NCBI RefSeq assembly: GCF_044797955.1 | Contig: NZ_CP085211.1 | Span: forward strand, 372,001 to 436,000 | From: Idiomarina seosinensis_A | GTDB lineage: Bacteria; Pseudomonadota; Gammaproteobacteria; Enterobacterales; Alteromonadaceae | Reading direction: 5' to 3' | Length of the DNA: 64,000 nt | In this document: one piece after another, positions 53,000 to 60,613 of the stretch | How the letters are laid out: each line of letters opens with the position of its first letter | Numbering within the stretch: position 1 is the stretch's first letter | Made by a program: the position numbers and the translations under genes | Notes under the pieces: generated by a model | Told to the model about the DNA's origin: nothing | Database searches by the model: none | Seen by the model: the letters and a program-made list of their open reading frames with translations, nothing else

Positions 53000-53000
53000 A

Positions 53001-54170
53001 ATGAAATTTGTCGATGAAGCAGAAATCCGCGTTGAGGCGGGCGATGGCGGGAACGGTTGTATCGGTTTTCGGCGCGAAAAGTATATCCCCAAAGGGGGTC
53101 CCGACGGTGGTGACGGAGGTGACGGCGGCGATGTGTATTTGCAGGCAGACGAAAACCTCAACACGCTGATCGATTATCGGTTCGAACGTTTCCACCGGGC
53201 CCAGCGCGGACAAAACGGTATGGGTAAAAACTGTACCGGCAAGCGCGGCGAGGATTTGACCCTAATGGTTCCCCCCGGTACCCGGGCGACTGACGAAGAT
53301 ACCGGCGAAGTGCTGGGCGATTTAACCCGACATGGGCAGCGGCTGATGGTGGCTAAGGGCGGCTTTCACGGCCTCGGTAATACGCGCTTTAAAAGCAGTG
53401 TAAACCGTGCCCCGCGGCAGAAAACCGATGGCACCCCAGGCGAAGTCAGGCAACTAAAACTTGAGTTGATACTGCTGGCTGACGTTGGTCTGCTGGGCAT
53501 GCCCAATGCCGGTAAATCAACGTTTATCCGCTCAGTTTCAGCCGCCAAGCCGAAAGTAGCTGATTATCCTTTCACCACCTTAGTACCCAACCTGGGCGTT
53601 GTTCGTCCGGCGCCGCATCAAAGCTTTGTTATTGCCGACATACCCGGTTTGATCGAAGGTGCTGCAGAGGGTGCTGGCCTGGGAATTCAGTTCCTTAAGC
53701 ATCTGGAGCGCTGTCGTCTGCTGTTGCACTTGGTAGACCTGGCCCCTTATGATGACACTGATCCTGCTGAGCAGGCGCGGATCATTATTGAAGAATTAGA
53801 AAAATACAGTCCTAAGCTAGCCGACAAACCGCGCTGGTTAGTGATCAACAAAATTGACTTAGTGCTGGAAGAAGAGCGCCAACAGTTGGTCGATGCTTTG
53901 GTTAATGAACTGGGCTGGGATGGGCCGGTTTATCAAATTGCGGCATTGGAAGGTCGCGATACCCAAACGCTGTGCCGGGATGTCATGGCACTTATCGAAA
54001 CCTTACCGTCGCCTCATGAAGAAGCGGAGAAAGCCACCGAAGCAGATCCCGTTGACTTTAAGTGGGACAGCTACCATGACCAGGCCATGGCAGATGCTGA
54101 AGACGAAGATGACGACGATGATGATTTTGATGATGACGATTACGACGTCGAAGTCGTATACGAGCGCTAG
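53001..54170 (+). CDS. obgE: Ribosome-assembly GTPase ObgE/CgtA
   Basis: Essential GTPase that binds the 50S subunit and links ribosome assembly with ppGpp. The 389 residues contain the glycine-rich Obg fold (1-158, many GGDGG turns) and the GTPase domain with G1 GMPNAGKS at 166-173, G3 DIPGL and G4 NKID. An acidic C-terminal tail rich in Asp follows, as in other Proteobacteria. No good ribosome-binding site is visible; a 12-bp tandem repeat abuts the ATG. The stop is inside the left arm of its terminator. Confidence 0.97.
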   Translation: MKFVDEAEIRVEAGDGGNGCIGFRREKYIPKGGPDGGDGGDGGDVYLQADENLNTLIDYRFERFHRAQRGQNGMGKNCTGKRGEDLTLMVPPGTRATDEDTGEVLGDLTRHGQRLMVAKGGFHGLGNTRFKSSVNRAPRQKTDGTPGEVRQLKLELILLADVGLLGMPNAGKSTFIRSVSAAKPKVADYPFTTLVPNLGVVRPAPHQSFVIADIPGLIEGAAEGAGLGIQFLKHLERCRLLLHLVDLAPYDDTDPAEQARIIIEELEKYSPKLADKPRWLVINKIDLVLEEERQQLVDALVNELGWDGPVYQIAALEGRDTQTLCRDVMALIETLPSPHEEAEKATEADPVDFKWDSYHDQAMADAEDEDDDDDDFDDDDYDVEVVYER

Positions 54171-54198
54171 CTTGCGTCGCTGACGCAAGCTTTCTTTT
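54169..54198 (+). terminator. Terminator after obgE
   Basis: AGCTTGCGTC (54169-54178) and GACGCAAGCT (54182-54191) make a perfect 10-bp stem with a 3-nt loop, followed by TTCTTTT. The left arm includes the last bases of the obgE stop codon. Confidence 0.85.
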
Positions 54199-54222
54199 GC
54201 AGTCTAAGTCCGGGGTAGTTAA

Positions 54223-54723
54223 ATGAAAATTTCACTCGTCGCCGCAATGGCGAATAAGCGAGTCATCGGTCGCGATAATAAAATGCCCTGGCATATTCCA
54301 AGTGAGCTTAAGTACTTTAAAAAGATCACCTTGGGTAAGCCAATTGTTATGGGGCGTAAGACGTTTGAATCGTTAGGGCGGCCACTGCCCGGACGCCAGA
54401 ATATTGTCCTTTCCCATGCTTCAGGTCACCCAGAAACCAAGAATAATCAAGTGGTTTGGGTCTCCGGCGTAAAACAGGCGATAGCTGCCGCCGGGCCGGT
54501 GGATGAACTGATGGTTATCGGCGGTGGAAAAATTTATCAGGCTTTTTTACCCTATGCAGATCGTTTATATGTTACCGAAATTGATTTGGACGTAGCCGGC
54601 GATACACACTTTCCGGATTACCAGAGTGTATTTGACTGGCGCCAGGTTGAATGTCAGTATGTTGCCCCCGAAGGGCCGGACACGCCGGCTTATACGACTC
54701 GGATTTTAGATAAAGTAAGTTAA
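54223..54723 (+). CDS. folA: Dihydrofolate reductase FolA
   Basis: NADPH-dependent reductase making tetrahydrofolate, target of trimethoprim. The 166 residues show the Met20 loop region (RDNKMPWHIPSELKYFKK), GRKTFESLGRPLPGRQNIVLS and VIGGGKIYQAFLP. The catalytic acid, Asp27 in E. coli, is Glu28 here, a known alternative in the family. GGGGTAG precedes the ATG. It stands alone between the obgE terminator and the next promoter. Confidence 0.96.
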   Translation: MKISLVAAMANKRVIGRDNKMPWHIPSELKYFKKITLGKPIVMGRKTFESLGRPLPGRQNIVLSHASGHPETKNNQVVWVSGVKQAIAAAGPVDELMVIGGGKIYQAFLPYADRLYVTEIDLDVAGDTHFPDYQSVFDWRQVECQYVAPEGPDTPAYTTRILDKVS

Positions 54724-54765
54724 TAAAATGTTATAAAATCAAGTGCTTATCGAGTTAAATCAGCG

Positions 54766-54794
54766 TTGAAGCAGGACCCGAAATAGGGTATTCT
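54766..54794 (+). promoter_or_regulatory. Probable promoter of the DUF3718 gene
   Basis: TTGAAG (54766-54771), a 17-bp spacer and TATTCT (54789-54794), with the start point about 35 bp before the start codon. Confidence 0.55.
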
Positions 54795-54835
54795 TTTGGT
54801 GAAATTTTGAGCAGTTGGTGATAGAGGTTACCTAG

Positions 54836-55210
54836 ATGAAATCATTAGTATTGGGCTCTTTGATGGCAGTGGTTGCTGCAACGGGAGTTAGTTTTTCAAA
54901 GCAGGCACAGGCCAACGAACTGGCATTAAGCTTGTGTACATACGTTCAGGGTGATGACACCATGCGTATGCGTAAGAAACTACGCGATTCTCGTGTTCGT
55001 ATCCGGGACATATACAGCGGCATTCAGTGTAACGGTCAAAGCCTGTTGCAGTTTGCAATGGCTAACGGCTCCAGCGATGTAGGAACCTTTATTGTCGGGC
55101 GGCTGTCAGTTGACGAGCTGCAATCCAATGGCGATTACCAATGGGCGCAGGAAAATGGCCATGGTGGCTCAGACATTGCTGCTGCGATACAAGAGCGCGC
55201 TGGTCTGTAA
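54836..55210 (+). CDS. DUF3718-family secreted protein
   Basis: A 124-residue protein with a clear Sec signal peptide (cleavage near AQA-NE, residues 25-27). The mature domain has two cysteines, LCTYVQGDD and GIQCNGQSLLQFA, likely to form one disulfide. This pattern (acidic DD, basic RKKLR segment, NGxSLLxFA) matches what I recall of DUF3718, small periplasmic proteins common in Shewanella and Alteromonadales. Function unknown. AGAGGT precedes the ATG; promoter and terminator suggest a single-gene transcript. Confidence 0.7.
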   Translation: MKSLVLGSLMAVVAATGVSFSKQAQANELALSLCTYVQGDDTMRMRKKLRDSRVRIRDIYSGIQCNGQSLLQFAMANGSSDVGTFIVGRLSVDELQSNGDYQWAQENGHGGSDIAAAIQERAGL

Positions 55211-55233
55211 TAAGACGCTACAAGTTGATGACG

Positions 55234-55258
55234 AAAAGGCTCCTGCGGGAGCCTTTTT
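55234..55258 (+). terminator. Terminator after the DUF3718 gene
   Basis: AAAAGGCTCC (55234-55243) pairs with GGAGCCTTTT (55248-55257) over a TGCG loop; the right arm runs into a short T-tract. Confidence 0.88.
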
Positions 55259-55291
55259 CATATTTGTTAACAATTAATCTTCGGCTTTTCA

Positions 55292-55319
55292 TTGCGTCCC
55301 GGCAAAAGCTCAGTAACAT
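55292..55319 (+). promoter_or_regulatory. Possible promoter of the S33 hydrolase-ABC operon
   Basis: TTGCGT (55292-55297), a 16-bp spacer and TAACAT (55314-55319), 35 bp before the ATG at 55354 and after the DUF3718 terminator. Confidence 0.45.
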
Positions 55320-55353
55320 AAGTCCCGTGGTGAACTTTACGCAGGAACAAGGG

Positions 55354-56820
55354 ATGTATTGGAAACAGGCGCGCAAGGGACTTAAGCCATTAGCAGGCCT
55401 AATGTTTATGGTAGCGGCATTCGCTGAAGCGGCGCCCGCAGGTATTTCAAAGGAGGCCTGCTTTATTGACGGGGTCGATGAACAACTGCAGTGTGGCTTT
55501 GTGTCGGTACCCGAAAATCATCAGCAACCCGGTGAGCGCAGGCTGCGCATTCATTACGCTATCTTACCGGCGATAACCGAAGCGAAAAAAAACGATCCTC
55601 TGCTGATTTTAGCGGGAGGACCGGGCCAGGCGGCAACCGAACTGGCACCGATGATCGCGCGGATGTTTGAGGGCGTGAGAAAACAACGCGATATCCTGCT
55701 GATCGATCAGCGCGGCACCGGCAAGAGCCACGCGCTTAGCTGTGATATTGAACATGCCGATGAGCTGATTCGCACAGACGATGAGCAAGATCTCGAGCAA
55801 ATGGCGAACGACTGCCGGCAGCAGTATCCGCATACGGATCTGACTCAATACAGCACCCTAAACAGTATCCGTGATTTTGAACAAGTGCGCAGCCAGCTGG
55901 GTATTCAGCAACTGAATTTATATGGTGCGTCATACGGGACCCGCGTTGGTCTCAAATATTTGCAACAATATCCTGACTCGGTGCGAACGCTCACGCTGGA
56001 CGCGGTCGCGCCTCCGCAAGTGGTTATCGGGCCCTTCGGGTTAAACGGTAGTGCGGCGTTCCAGGCTATGCTGAGGGATTGCCGTCAACAAACAGCCTGT
56101 GCCGAGCAATTCCCGCAGCTGCAGGCAGACTATCAACAGGTGATGGAAAGCCTTGAAACGCAGGGCCAGCTGCTCGAAACGAAAGATCCGTTAACTAACG
56201 AGCCGTTAACGTTGCGAATGACTGCGGGCCGCTTCAGTTCGGTGGTGCGGATGGGTCTTTACAGCCCATTTACTCGTCAGTTATTACCTTATGCAATTAG
56301 CCAGGCAAGTCAGCAAAACTACCAGCCGATACTCGGGCTAATGGGCGGCACTACGATTGAGGCACAAAACTCAATCTACCTGGGCTTAATGCTATCTGTT
56401 GTTTGCAGTGAAGACCTGCCGCGTGCCGACAGCCAACTGTTTGCCAGTGATGCTGACAATGATTTTATTGGCGGCCGAACCGGCGAAGCTTTTAAAGCTA
56501 TGTGTGCGGGGTGGGTCACCGACCCTGTGGATCCGGCCTGGGCGAAACCGGTGCAATCCGATAAACCGGTACTGCTGTTGTCGGGCAGTCAGGACCCGGT
56601 TACGCCTGCCGCGTGGGGCGATTTAGCGGCACAGACATTATCCAATAGCCGCCATTTGGTTGCCGAGCATGCCAGTCATACAATCGCCGGACATACCTGT
56701 GCAAATAAACTGGTGGCAGATTTCATTGAAACCGCTCGTGTTGAAACGCTGGACGATAGTTGCCTGCAGCAACGCAGGTTGCAGCCTTTCGTGTTAAACG
56801 CTAACGGCCAGGGGCTATAA
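55354..56820 (+). CDS. Exported alpha/beta hydrolase, S33 peptidase-like (TAP family)
   Basis: Secreted or periplasmic serine hydrolase of the tripeptidyl/prolyl aminopeptidase type. The ATG at 55354, behind CAGGAACAAGGG, gives 488 residues with a Sec signal peptide (cleavage near AEA-AP, residue 27). Catalytic triad: Ser193 in GASYG, Asp414 in SGSQDPVTP and His442 in EHASHT. The oxyanion strand is AGGPGQ, and the C-terminal TAP-like domain is present. The frame opens upstream at 55141, inside the DUF3718 gene and its terminator; I reject that part. The ABC ATPase gene follows after 3 bp. Substrate unknown. Confidence 0.85.
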   Translation: MYWKQARKGLKPLAGLMFMVAAFAEAAPAGISKEACFIDGVDEQLQCGFVSVPENHQQPGERRLRIHYAILPAITEAKKNDPLLILAGGPGQAATELAPMIARMFEGVRKQRDILLIDQRGTGKSHALSCDIEHADELIRTDDEQDLEQMANDCRQQYPHTDLTQYSTLNSIRDFEQVRSQLGIQQLNLYGASYGTRVGLKYLQQYPDSVRTLTLDAVAPPQVVIGPFGLNGSAAFQAMLRDCRQQTACAEQFPQLQADYQQVMESLETQGQLLETKDPLTNEPLTLRMTAGRFSSVVRMGLYSPFTRQLLPYAISQASQQNYQPILGLMGGTTIEAQNSIYLGLMLSVVCSEDLPRADSQLFASDADNDFIGGRTGEAFKAMCAGWVTDPVDPAWAKPVQSDKPVLLLSGSQDPVTPAAWGDLAAQTLSNSRHLVAEHASHTIAGHTCANKLVADFIETARVETLDDSCLQQRRLQPFVLNANGQGL

Positions 56821-56823
56821 ATT

Positions 56824-57558
56824 ATGTTAACGGTAACAAAGCTGAGTAAAACCTTTAATGAAGTACAGGCGTTAAGGGAGTTAAGCTTTAGTGCCCCAGA
56901 TGGCCAAATCACCGGATTGCTGGGTCCTAATGGGGCCGGCAAAACCACTTGCCTTCGCATTATTTATGGCCTGCTAAAAGCAGACCAGGGTAAAGCCTTG
57001 ATCAATCAAGTTGATGCAAACCGATTTCCCCTTGATGCCCGCCGCCAAATTGGGATATTTCCGGATAAGTTTGGTCTGTACGAACGCCTGACCGTTAACG
57101 AGCAAATACGCTATTTTGCACAGTTACATGGCGTTGCCGGGGAGCAGCTCGAACAGCGGGTCAGTGCTGTGATCGAGCAATTGGATATTCAGGCGTTGAG
57201 CGGACGCCGTTCAGCGGGTTTTTCGCAAGGCCAGCGGATGAAGGTAGCGTTAGCACAGGCGCTAGTTCATCAGCCCAATCATTTGATTTTAGACGAGCCC
57301 AGTCGTGGGCTGGATGTAATGAGTACGCGAATATTGCGGGACATTCTGCGTGAGCAACGCGGTCAGGGGACCTGTATTTTATTTTCCAGCCACGTTATGC
57401 AGGAAGTCGCGGCATTATGTGACCGGGTGGTTGTTATGGCCAACGGCACCGTAGCGGCTGAAGGAACCCCTGATGAGCTGTGCCGGATGACCGGGGAAGC
57501 GGCGCTGGAAGAAGCATTTGTCAAGATTATTGGCAGCGATGAAGGAATTGTAGCCTAA
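56824..57558 (+). CDS. natA: NatA-like ABC transporter ATP-binding protein
   Basis: ABC ATPase of 244 residues with Walker A GPNGAGKTT at 34-42, a signature reading FSQGQRMKVALAQAL (close to NatA/ABC-2 exporters), Walker B LILDEPSRGLD and the SSHVMQE switch. It is a half-size ATPase without membrane segments and works with the permease encoded next, whose start overlaps its stop by 1 bp. The NatA name indicates similarity to the Bacillus Na+ exporter; the real substrate is not known. Confidence 0.8.
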   Translation: MLTVTKLSKTFNEVQALRELSFSAPDGQITGLLGPNGAGKTTCLRIIYGLLKADQGKALINQVDANRFPLDARRQIGIFPDKFGLYERLTVNEQIRYFAQLHGVAGEQLEQRVSAVIEQLDIQALSGRRSAGFSQGQRMKVALAQALVHQPNHLILDEPSRGLDVMSTRILRDILREQRGQGTCILFSSHVMQEVAALCDRVVVMANGTVAAEGTPDELCRMTGEAALEEAFVKIIGSDEGIVA

Positions 57559-58703
57559 TGAATATGATCTCCATTCTCTGGCGTAAAGAGGTGACTGACG
57601 CTGCAAGGGACAAACGCTCATTACTGGCGGCCATGTCTTATGCTTTTTTTGGACCCATGCTGATGGCCGTTGCGTTCTTCTTTCTTATTAGCCAGCTGAC
57701 CGATCCCGCGGATGTAAAAATATCCATTAACGGCAAGCAACATGCGCCCGAGCTGGTGGACCATTTAAACCGTCAGGGCGTTATTGAGCGTGATCAGCCT
57801 TGGTCGGCCTCAGAAACTCCGATTACCCTGACAATCCCGGCCTTATGGGACGATAAGCTGGCAACCGCAGAACCGATTACGCTGACGCTGCAGGCTGACT
57901 GGTCTGCGCAAAAGCAACAAACGGATATTCGTCGGGTTGAACAGGCGGTGCAGTCTTATGCTGCACAAATCAGTCATTACCGGCTGCTGTTGCGGGGTAT
58001 TGACCCGCGCGTGGCAGAGCCCATTAACCTGAGCAAACAGGACCTTGCGACCCGGGGTTCGAAAGCAGCGCTTATCATGGGCAGTGTACTGGTGTTCATT
58101 TTATTGTCGGTGTTCTGGTCGGGAATGAATGTGGCTATTGATATCAGCGCGGGCGAAAGGGAACGTAATTCACTGGAGTTCCTGCTCTCGCAACCCGTCA
58201 GCACTCAGGCGATTGTCTGGGGTAAAACTCTGGCGGCAGCTACTTTTGCACTGCTGGGTGCGGCACTCGCACTGGTTGTTATTCCGGTCATTTTCGCCTA
58301 CGTGCCATTACAGGACATTGGCATGAGTGTCGACTTTTCGCTATCTATGCTGCTGCTGATGTTTTTGTTGTTAATTCCTTTGGCTTTACTGGCTACCGTG
58401 CTGCAGTTATTTGTGTCGTTCCGGGCAAAAAACTTTAAAGAAGCACAAACTTACATCAGTTTTTTACTCGTTATTCCTATGGCCGCCTCTTTCGGGGTTG
58501 AGTTTGCCCGGCTAAAAACGCCAATTCTCTATTACCTGCCGTTAACCGGCCAACATCAGGCGTTTTTGTCAATGATCCGGGGCGAGTCAGTAAATTGGGT
58601 CGGGGCGGGAATCAGCGCCGCAGCCACGGCGATACTGGCTTACATTTTCGTCCGTTTGATTGCCCGTATGCTGCGCAGTGAAAAAACGGTGTTCGGTTTA
58701 TAA
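57558..58703 (+). CDS. natB: NatB-like ABC-2 transporter permease
   Basis: Membrane partner of the ATPase, 381 residues. Layout: an elbow motif (ILWRKEVTDAARDKRSLL), first helix near 28-46, a large extracytoplasmic domain (about 47-165) and five further helices from 170 onward, with ISAGERERNSLEFLLSQP in the first cytoplasmic loop. This is the ABC-2 / NatB arrangement. The 3' end overlaps the convergent flavoenzyme gene by 6 bp, and no terminator is visible there. Confidence 0.8.
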   Translation: MNMISILWRKEVTDAARDKRSLLAAMSYAFFGPMLMAVAFFFLISQLTDPADVKISINGKQHAPELVDHLNRQGVIERDQPWSASETPITLTIPALWDDKLATAEPITLTLQADWSAQKQQTDIRRVEQAVQSYAAQISHYRLLLRGIDPRVAEPINLSKQDLATRGSKAALIMGSVLVFILLSVFWSGMNVAIDISAGERERNSLEFLLSQPVSTQAIVWGKTLAAATFALLGAALALVVIPVIFAYVPLQDIGMSVDFSLSMLLLMFLLLIPLALLATVLQLFVSFRAKNFKEAQTYISFLLVIPMAASFGVEFARLKTPILYYLPLTGQHQAFLSMIRGESVNWVGAGISAAATAILAYIFVRLIARMLRSEKTVFGL

Positions 58704-60023
58704 GCTATCGGAAACCCGGGCATAATGATAATAAGCCCACTGACCGAGTCGTCTTAGCCGGGCTAACGGAAAACGCTTAAGGGGCATCTGGTAATAGGGC
58801 AGCGTGGGCAAACTTTCGCCCATAGCTGCTTGTGCCAGGCGGCGACCGGCTAAGGCGCTAAAACTGACACCGGCGCCACAGTAGCCAATGGCTGTATAAA
58901 GGTCATCGCCAACAGCACCCACTCTGGGATAGTTATCCAGCGACACACTGACCCAGCCACTCCAGAAATCGTCCCAGCTGCGCAGTTCCTGTAAACCGGG
59001 GAAGGATCCTTTCAGTGCGCTTAACAGTTGCTCAGCATAAACGGGCCGCTGGGCATGCTTACCCGAAATTGCACCACGACCCCCCATTAAAATACGCTTG
59101 TCCGGCAATAAGCGGAAATAATATTTTAACTTGCGCGTGTCCATGTAGGCATGCTGTGGCTGCAAGCCGGTGCTGGCTAATTGCTCATCGGTTAACGGGG
59201 GCGTCGTAATGATACTGGACAAAGCCGGCAGTGACCGACCTTGCAGCGCGGGTATCAGCGAATTTGCAATGTAAGCGTTGGTACAGACCAACAGTTTACG
59301 GCAACGAACGTCGCCCTCAGTGGTAGCCAGTTGCCAGCCATTAGCCAGTCGCTTAACACTCAGAGCGCTGCAGTTTTCTACCAGGCGAACACCGCTGTTG
59401 GCAGCCTGCTTCGCTGTAGCAGCAGCTAATTTAAGCGGATTAAGACTAAAGCAATCATCAAATTTAATCCCTGCGCGGGCATTATCACTGCGCAGGTAAT
59501 CGCTCAGGTTATCGGCTGACAACCAGCTGACAGGCTGTTGGAATTGACGCAGTTGCTGATACTGTTGACGTAACGGACTGATGGCACCTGCGTTGTGAGC
59601 CAGCTTAATATAACCGCCGCGCTGCACATCGCAATGGTCGGGACACTGCTGAATATGGTGCTCGACCAATTCAAGTGCCTGCTGGTGTTCATCGGCAATG
59701 CGTAAAGCTGTGCGCTCGTCGGTTTTTGCAGCCCACTGTGCCAGCCCCAGCCGGCCAGTACTTTTCATCACAAAACCGGCGTTACGCCCCGAACAGCCCC
59801 AGGCCAGCCGGTTCGCATCAATTAAGGTAACCTCGCATTGATACTCTTTCGCTAATGTCAGGGCCGCATTAAGACCCGTATAGCCGCCACCAATCACTAG
59901 CAGGTCGGTCTGGGCCGGTAACTTTTCGCTGCCAGGCCACTCTCGCTCAGTTGTCTTCTGCCAATAGCTGGCCGTCATCGGCTGTGCGGCAGCCAGGTGC
60001 TTATCCGTCAGCGGATCGTACAT
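58698..60023 (-). CDS. DAO-family FAD-dependent amine/amino-acid oxidoreductase
   Basis: Flavoenzyme of 441 residues related to PuuB/OrdL (gamma-glutamylputrescine oxidase) and glycine/sarcosine oxidases. The N-terminal Rossmann loop reads VIGGGYTGLNAAL (about 43-55), then WGCSGRNAGFV in the FAD region, and the C-terminal YCGAGVSFSALAGR FAD-closing motif. The substrate is not evident; an amine such as a polyamine or N-methyl amino acid is the family expectation. Its ATG overlaps the stop of the GNAT gene (TAATG), so translation is likely coupled. It is the last gene of the ahcY series. Confidence 0.8.
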   Translation of the reverse strand: MYDPLTDKHLAAAQPMTASYWQKTTEREWPGSEKLPAQTDLLVIGGGYTGLNAALTLAKEYQCEVTLIDANRLAWGCSGRNAGFVMKSTGRLGLAQWAAKTDERTALRIADEHQQALELVEHHIQQCPDHCDVQRGGYIKLAHNAGAISPLRQQYQQLRQFQQPVSWLSADNLSDYLRSDNARAGIKFDDCFSLNPLKLAAATAKQAANSGVRLVENCSALSVKRLANGWQLATTEGDVRCRKLLVCTNAYIANSLIPALQGRSLPALSSIITTPPLTDEQLASTGLQPQHAYMDTRKLKYYFRLLPDKRILMGGRGAISGKHAQRPVYAEQLLSALKGSFPGLQELRSWDDFWSGWVSVSLDNYPRVGAVGDDLYTAIGYCGAGVSFSALAGRRLAQAAMGESLPTLPYYQMPLKRFPLARLRRLGQWAYYHYARVSDSL

Positions 60024-60613
60024 TAGGCCGGCGAGTCAAACGAATCAAATGAAAGCATCATCTCACCGGCTTCGCAGTGACAGACACCGTCACAGACTAT
60101 GCAGTGATAACCGTCATTGAGGGATGCTTGTAGCCAACGGTCCGGGTGTCGGTTAATTAACACCCCGCCGCAGCGGGAGAAATACTCATAGGCGCTGTTA
60201 TTCGGGCTCTGCATCCATATGTGCGCCAGCCCGGCCTGACAACCGATTTGTTTAGCAGCATTAATACTGTGCTGTAATAGCTTTTTACCAATGCCCATGC
60301 CGCGCGCCTGTTCGTCAACGGCAGCGCATTTAAAGTAGCAGATGCGGGAGGCCGGTAGTGGCCAGCGCTCGACCGTGCAGGCATCATCAACAGACCAGTT
60401 GCCGGGTGCCAGAGTCAGGCGGATACCGACAATGCGACCGGCGTGTTCGGCCAGGTAATTGAGTTTTACCGAACCTTCTGTGCCGCCTTCCAGCAGGGCT
60501 GTCAGCGAAGCTTCATTGAGGTAATTATCGCCATGTACCCGGTTGGCCAGATCGATAACGGCCGCCGAGTCGGCAGCCGTTATGGGTCGTACAGTGAGAT
60601 CGTATTGACTCAT
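60023..60613 (-). CDS. GNAT-family N-acetyltransferase
   Basis: A 196-residue protein with a GNAT fold: N-terminal beta-alpha segment (LTVRPITAADSAAVIDLAN) and acetyl-CoA motif A (CAAVDEQARGMGIGKKLL). A later IWMQSPNNSAYEYFSRCGGVLI segment is typical of motif B. The last 35 residues are unusual, with three Cys in CIVCDGVCHCE-type spacing (four including the next) and an acidic end, perhaps a metal site. It is fused by 1-bp overlaps to ahcY upstream and to the flavoenzyme downstream. Substrate unknown. Confidence 0.75.
   Translation of the reverse strand: MSQYDLTVRPITAADSAAVIDLANRVHGDNYLNEASLTALLEGGTEGSVKLNYLAEHAGRIVGIRLTLAPGNWSVDDACTVERWPLPASRICYFKCAAVDEQARGMGIGKKLLQHSINAAKQIGCQAGLAHIWMQSPNNSAYEYFSRCGGVLINRHPDRWLQASLNDGYHCIVCDGVCHCEAGEMMLSFDSFDSPA

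Noticed and set aside
55141..55353. N-terminal extension of the S33-type hydrolase
   Set aside because: It overlaps the DUF3718 gene and its terminator, and would bury a clear signal peptide; the ATG at 55354 has a ribosome-binding site.
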